The notes under the pieces: model-generated
What the model was told of the DNA's origin: nothing
The model's database searches: none
What the model saw: only the letters and a program-made list of their open reading frames with translations
Assembly: GCA_030066475.1 (NCBI GenBank)
Contig: JASJBO010000162.1
Coordinates: 1 to 15,002, forward strand
Direction of reading: 5' to 3'
Length of the DNA: 15,002 nucleotides
DNA from: Myxococcota bacterium
GTDB taxonomy: Bacteria > Myxococcota_A > UBA9160 > PR03
In this document: positions 12,630 to 15,002 of the stretch, in pieces
Layout: each line of letters begins with the position of its first letter
How positions within the stretch are numbered: the stretch's first letter is position 1
Translations under genes and position numbers: made by a program

Positions 12630-14195
12630 CTAGACCAGACGCCCCTCGTGCCCGGCCCAGTAGCGATCGCGCAGCTTCCGCTTCGCCATCTTGCCCGTCT
12701 CGGTCCGCGGCACCTCGGTCGCGAAGTCGATCGACCGCGGACACTTGTAGTGCGCGATCCCTTCGCGGCAGAAGTCGATCAGCTCGCGCTCGAGCGCGGC
12801 TCCCGGCTCGACGCCGGCGGCCGGAACCACGACCGCCTTCACCTCCTCGCCCATCTCCTCGTTCGGAACGCCGATCACCGCCACGTCGTCGACCTTGGGG
12901 TGCATGATCAGGTGGTTCTCGGTCTCCTGCGGGTAGATGTTCACGCCGCCGGAGATGATCATGTTGGACTGGCGATCGGTGAGGTACAGATAGCCTTCTT
13001 CGTCCAGGTAGCCGATGTCGCCGATCGTGAAGAGATCGCCCCGATAGCTGTTGGCCGTCTTGGCGTCGTCCTTGTGGTACCGGAAGCGCTGCGACTCGTC
13101 GGGCGCGGCCTCGAAGTAGATCGCGCCCTCGGTGTTGGGCTTCTCGACCTCGTTGCCCTCCTCGTCGAGGATGTGGATCGTGCCGCCCGCCCAGTGGCGT
13201 CCCACGGACCCCTTGTGGGTGAGCCACTCGGCCGCCCGGATCAACGTGCCGCCGCCCTCGGTGCCCGCGTAGTACTCGACGATCGCGTCGCCCCACCAGT
13301 CGATCATCGCCTGCTTCAAGGGAGTGGGGCAGGGCGCCGCGGCGTGCACCGCCACCCGCAGCGTCGACACGTCGTACTGGCTCCGCACCTCCTCGGGAAG
13401 CTGGATCAGGCGCCGGAAATGGGTGGGCACCCACTGCGAGGTCGTCACCTCGTGGTCCTGGATGAGCCGCAGCGCCTGCTCGGGATCGAAGCGCCGCATG
13501 ATCACCGTGGTGGCGCCCAGCCGGTGTTGCGCCGAGGAGAACGCCAGCGGCGCCGCGTGATAGAGCGGCGCCGGCGACAGGTAGACATCGCCCTCCTTCA
13601 TCCCGAACAGGCCGACCATCCCGATGCTGAGCAACGTCGCGCGCGGATCCCCGGGCTCGACACGCGGCAGCGGACGTCGCACGCCCTTGGGCCGCCCCGT
13701 CGTCCCCGACGAATACAGCATGATGGAACCCTCGAACTGATCCTCGAGCGGCCGGTCGGCGGGCACGGCGTCGGCGGCGTCCTCCAGGCTCTCGAAACCC
13801 GGGATCCCGCCCCCTACTGAGACGGCCGCCCGCAGGCCGGGCACCGCCTTCGCGACTTCGGCCGCGACCTCCCCGAAGCGCGCGTGCGCCACTAGCACCT
13901 TCGCATCGCAGTTGTCGACGATGTACTCGATCTCGTCCCTTTGCAGGTGCCAGTTCACGGGCGTGTAGTAGGCGCCAATCCGGTGACACGCCCAGAAGAG
14001 ATCGAAGAACACGTCATCGTTCGCGATCAGCGCCGCCACCCCATCGCCGAACCCGACACCGAGCTCGCGAAGCACGTGCCCAACCCGGCGCGAGCGCTCC
14101 TCGAGCTCCCCAAACGTCTCCACGTGCTCCGCGTTGCCATAGATGACAGCAATCCGGGAGGGATCTCTCTCTGCGATGGTGGCCACGGTGGTCAA
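12630..14195 (-). CDS. AMP-forming acyl-CoA synthetase (FadD-like)
   Basis: A 521-residue member of the ANL adenylating superfamily with all key motifs: the phosphate-binding loop YSSGTTGRPKGV (161-172), YYAGTEGGG (308-316), the ATP-ribose motif GDIGYLDEEGYLYLTDR (392-408), and the C-terminal ETGKMAKRKLRDRY with K502 the catalytic lysine. It activates a carboxylic acid to an acyl-adenylate and then to the CoA thioester in the cytoplasm. Chain length or ring substrate cannot be read from sequence. The start is a TTG at 14195 with AGAGAGGA upstream; a GTG three codons later is an alternative. The hydrolase and isomerase-like genes follow in the same direction with gaps of 104 and 118 bases, so the set may share a role but not one simple operon. 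Confidence 0.92.
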   Translation of the reverse strand: MTTVATIAERDPSRIAVIYGNAEHVETFGELEERSRRVGHVLRELGVGFGDGVAALIANDDVFFDLFWACHRIGAYYTPVNWHLQRDEIEYIVDNCDAKVLVAHARFGEVAAEVAKAVPGLRAAVSVGGGIPGFESLEDAADAVPADRPLEDQFEGSIMLYSSGTTGRPKGVRRPLPRVEPGDPRATLLSIGMVGLFGMKEGDVYLSPAPLYHAAPLAFSSAQHRLGATTVIMRRFDPEQALRLIQDHEVTTSQWVPTHFRRLIQLPEEVRSQYDVSTLRVAVHAAAPCPTPLKQAMIDWWGDAIVEYYAGTEGGGTLIRAAEWLTHKGSVGRHWAGGTIHILDEEGNEVEKPNTEGAIYFEAAPDESQRFRYHKDDAKTANSYRGDLFTIGDIGYLDEEGYLYLTDRQSNMIISGGVNIYPQETENHLIMHPKVDDVAVIGVPNEEMGEEVKAVVVPAAGVEPGAALERELIDFCREGIAHYKCPRSIDFATEVPRTETGKMAKRKLRDRYWAGHEGRLV

Positions 14196-14271
14196 AGCCA
14201 GATTCCTCTCTAATGTTAGGTCTTGACTTTCGCCCTGGCGAGCGCGCTTGAGCCCTTCTCGGCCTCATGCA

Positions 14272-15002
14272 CTAAGTCCGCAACGCAGTCGATGCAGACC
14301 TACACTCCCTACTGAGTACAGTCATGCCAAGTTCCTCCGCGACTGACTCACAGGACGCAACCAAACCTGCTGCTCTGGCCGCGTCTCCGGCCTCAGCCCT
14401 CTCAATCAACATTCTCGCGTAGTCGAGCTGGGTCCGCCCCAGCCATGGAAACGCTCCGATCTCTCGGCACAGCGAGATTGCGGATTCGAAGCTCGCGGCG
14501 GCATCTTCCCAATCGCCTAGCGTCGCCGAAAGAAGCCCGATGTACCGATCGAAAGGGCCCCAGATCGCGACTCCGAGGCCGACGACGACCAGCCTCCCGG
14601 CCAGGGGGCGAAGCAACTCGCGAATCTCGGCGGCAACCTGCTGATTGGCAGTGAGGACACACGCCTCGGTCATCGCCGCCATAGCGAAGGGCCAGTCGAT
14701 TCGCTGCGCGACAGCGGGCTCCGCGCCATTCGTGAGGCAGTCAAGCTGTCGCTCTACCTCCGACGTCCTGCCGAGTCGAGCAAGCGTCCATGCAAGTCCC
14801 GCCCGATACGCAGCCATTGTTGGGTATCGGCTGCATCCTTCGCGGACGATGGGCAACAGCTCTCCAAGTCCTCCGCATTCCGATCGCTGAAGACTCTCGT
14901 GGGCTACCCAGCTGTGGGAGGCGTTTGCATCCCCGATCCGTAGTCCAACCTTGAAGTACTCCCGGCGCGACTTCTCAGCTTCGGCAAAGCGCCCGGCAAG
15001 CA
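14272..15002 (-). CDS. C-terminal TPR-like part of a large ATPase/cyclase-type signalling protein (cut by window edge)
   Basis: The leftward frame is open from the right edge to TAG at 14274-14272, giving about 242 residues. The visible part is helical and repetitive: GRFAEAEKSRREYF, RYPTMAAYRAGLAWTLARLG, YIGLLSATLGDWEDAAASFE, then FPWLGRTQLDYARMLIERAEAGDAARA split over the last repeats. This closely follows the pattern at the C-terminus of AAA-ATPase proteins of the adenylate/guanylate cyclase and BTAD/LuxR-type regulator group, where TPR-like repeats sense partners. The effector domains lie outside the window. Codon use is less GC-biased at wobble positions than in the neighbouring acyl-CoA synthetase, by impression. 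It may regulate local genes, but this is inference. Confidence 0.7.
   Translation of the reverse strand, partial: LAGRFAEAEKSRREYFKVGLRIGDANASHSWVAHESLQRSECGGLGELLPIVREGCSRYPTMAAYRAGLAWTLARLGRTSEVERQLDCLTNGAEPAVAQRIDWPFAMAAMTEACVLTANQQVAAEIRELLRPLAGRLVVVGLGVAIWGPFDRYIGLLSATLGDWEDAAASFESAISLCREIGAFPWLGRTQLDYARMLIERAEAGDAARAAGLVASCESVAEELGMTVLSRECRSASTALRT

Noticed and set aside
12648..13820. Rightward 390-codon open frame
   Set aside because: Antisense to the acyl-CoA synthetase, which has all family motifs.
1..15002. CRISPR array, toxin-antitoxin or defence system
   Set aside because: No repeat-spacer pattern and no recognisable defence, toxin or phage genes in any frame examined; small frames did not show known folds.

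Overview
This is a GC-rich window (about two thirds or more G+C by eye) from a Gram-negative bacterium. An O-antigen-ligase-like protein, a lipobox, a PEP-CTERM-like tail and a WS/DGAT acyltransferase together suggest a lineage such as Myxococcota or a related former deltaproteobacterial group. That placement is inference. No rRNA, tRNA, CRISPR array or phage gene was seen.

Layout. (1) 1-3945 is the edge of a surface-polysaccharide locus: the N-terminus of an O-antigen ligase/polymerase-like membrane protein (cut by the left edge), a GT4 glycosyltransferase, a SAM methyltransferase and a Gfo/Idh/MocA sugar-type oxidoreductase. (2) 3942-5122 is an IS1595-family element with an intact transposase. 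Its two ends are 98-base imperfect inverted repeats, and the outer bases of the left end supply the oxidoreductase stop codon. (3) 5187-7934 holds poorly characterised envelope genes: a small membrane protein with a zinc-ribbon-like tail, a secreted protein with a PEP-CTERM-like C-terminus, two multi-pass membrane proteins (one fused to a flavin split-barrel-like domain), and between them a scar where two divergent gene remnants meet. (4) 8022-11020 is a lipid-metabolism cluster: a WS/DGAT acyltransferase and a TetR regulator in one translationally coupled operon, facing an SDR gene across an AT-rich control region with two promoters and a palindrome. (5) 11072-14195 is a leftward set of an acyl-CoA synthetase, an alpha/beta hydrolase and a ketosteroid-isomerase-like protein, which looks catabolic (acyl, steroid or terpenoid substrates). 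A TGTAGC-type operator lies before the hydrolase and a possible crotonase tail remnant lies after the isomerase. (6) The right edge is the C-terminal TPR-like part of a large signalling ATPase/cyclase-type protein.

How they work together: region 1 builds and decorates surface glycans. Regions 4 and 5 look like TetR-type-controlled activation, redox modification, hydrolysis and storage of acyl or isoprenoid compounds. I found no clear previously undescribed system. The best leads are the long inverted repeats of the IS, the 7.1-kb deletion-type scar, the palindrome on the SDR promoter, and two enzymes of the catabolic set that lack a normally catalytic residue.
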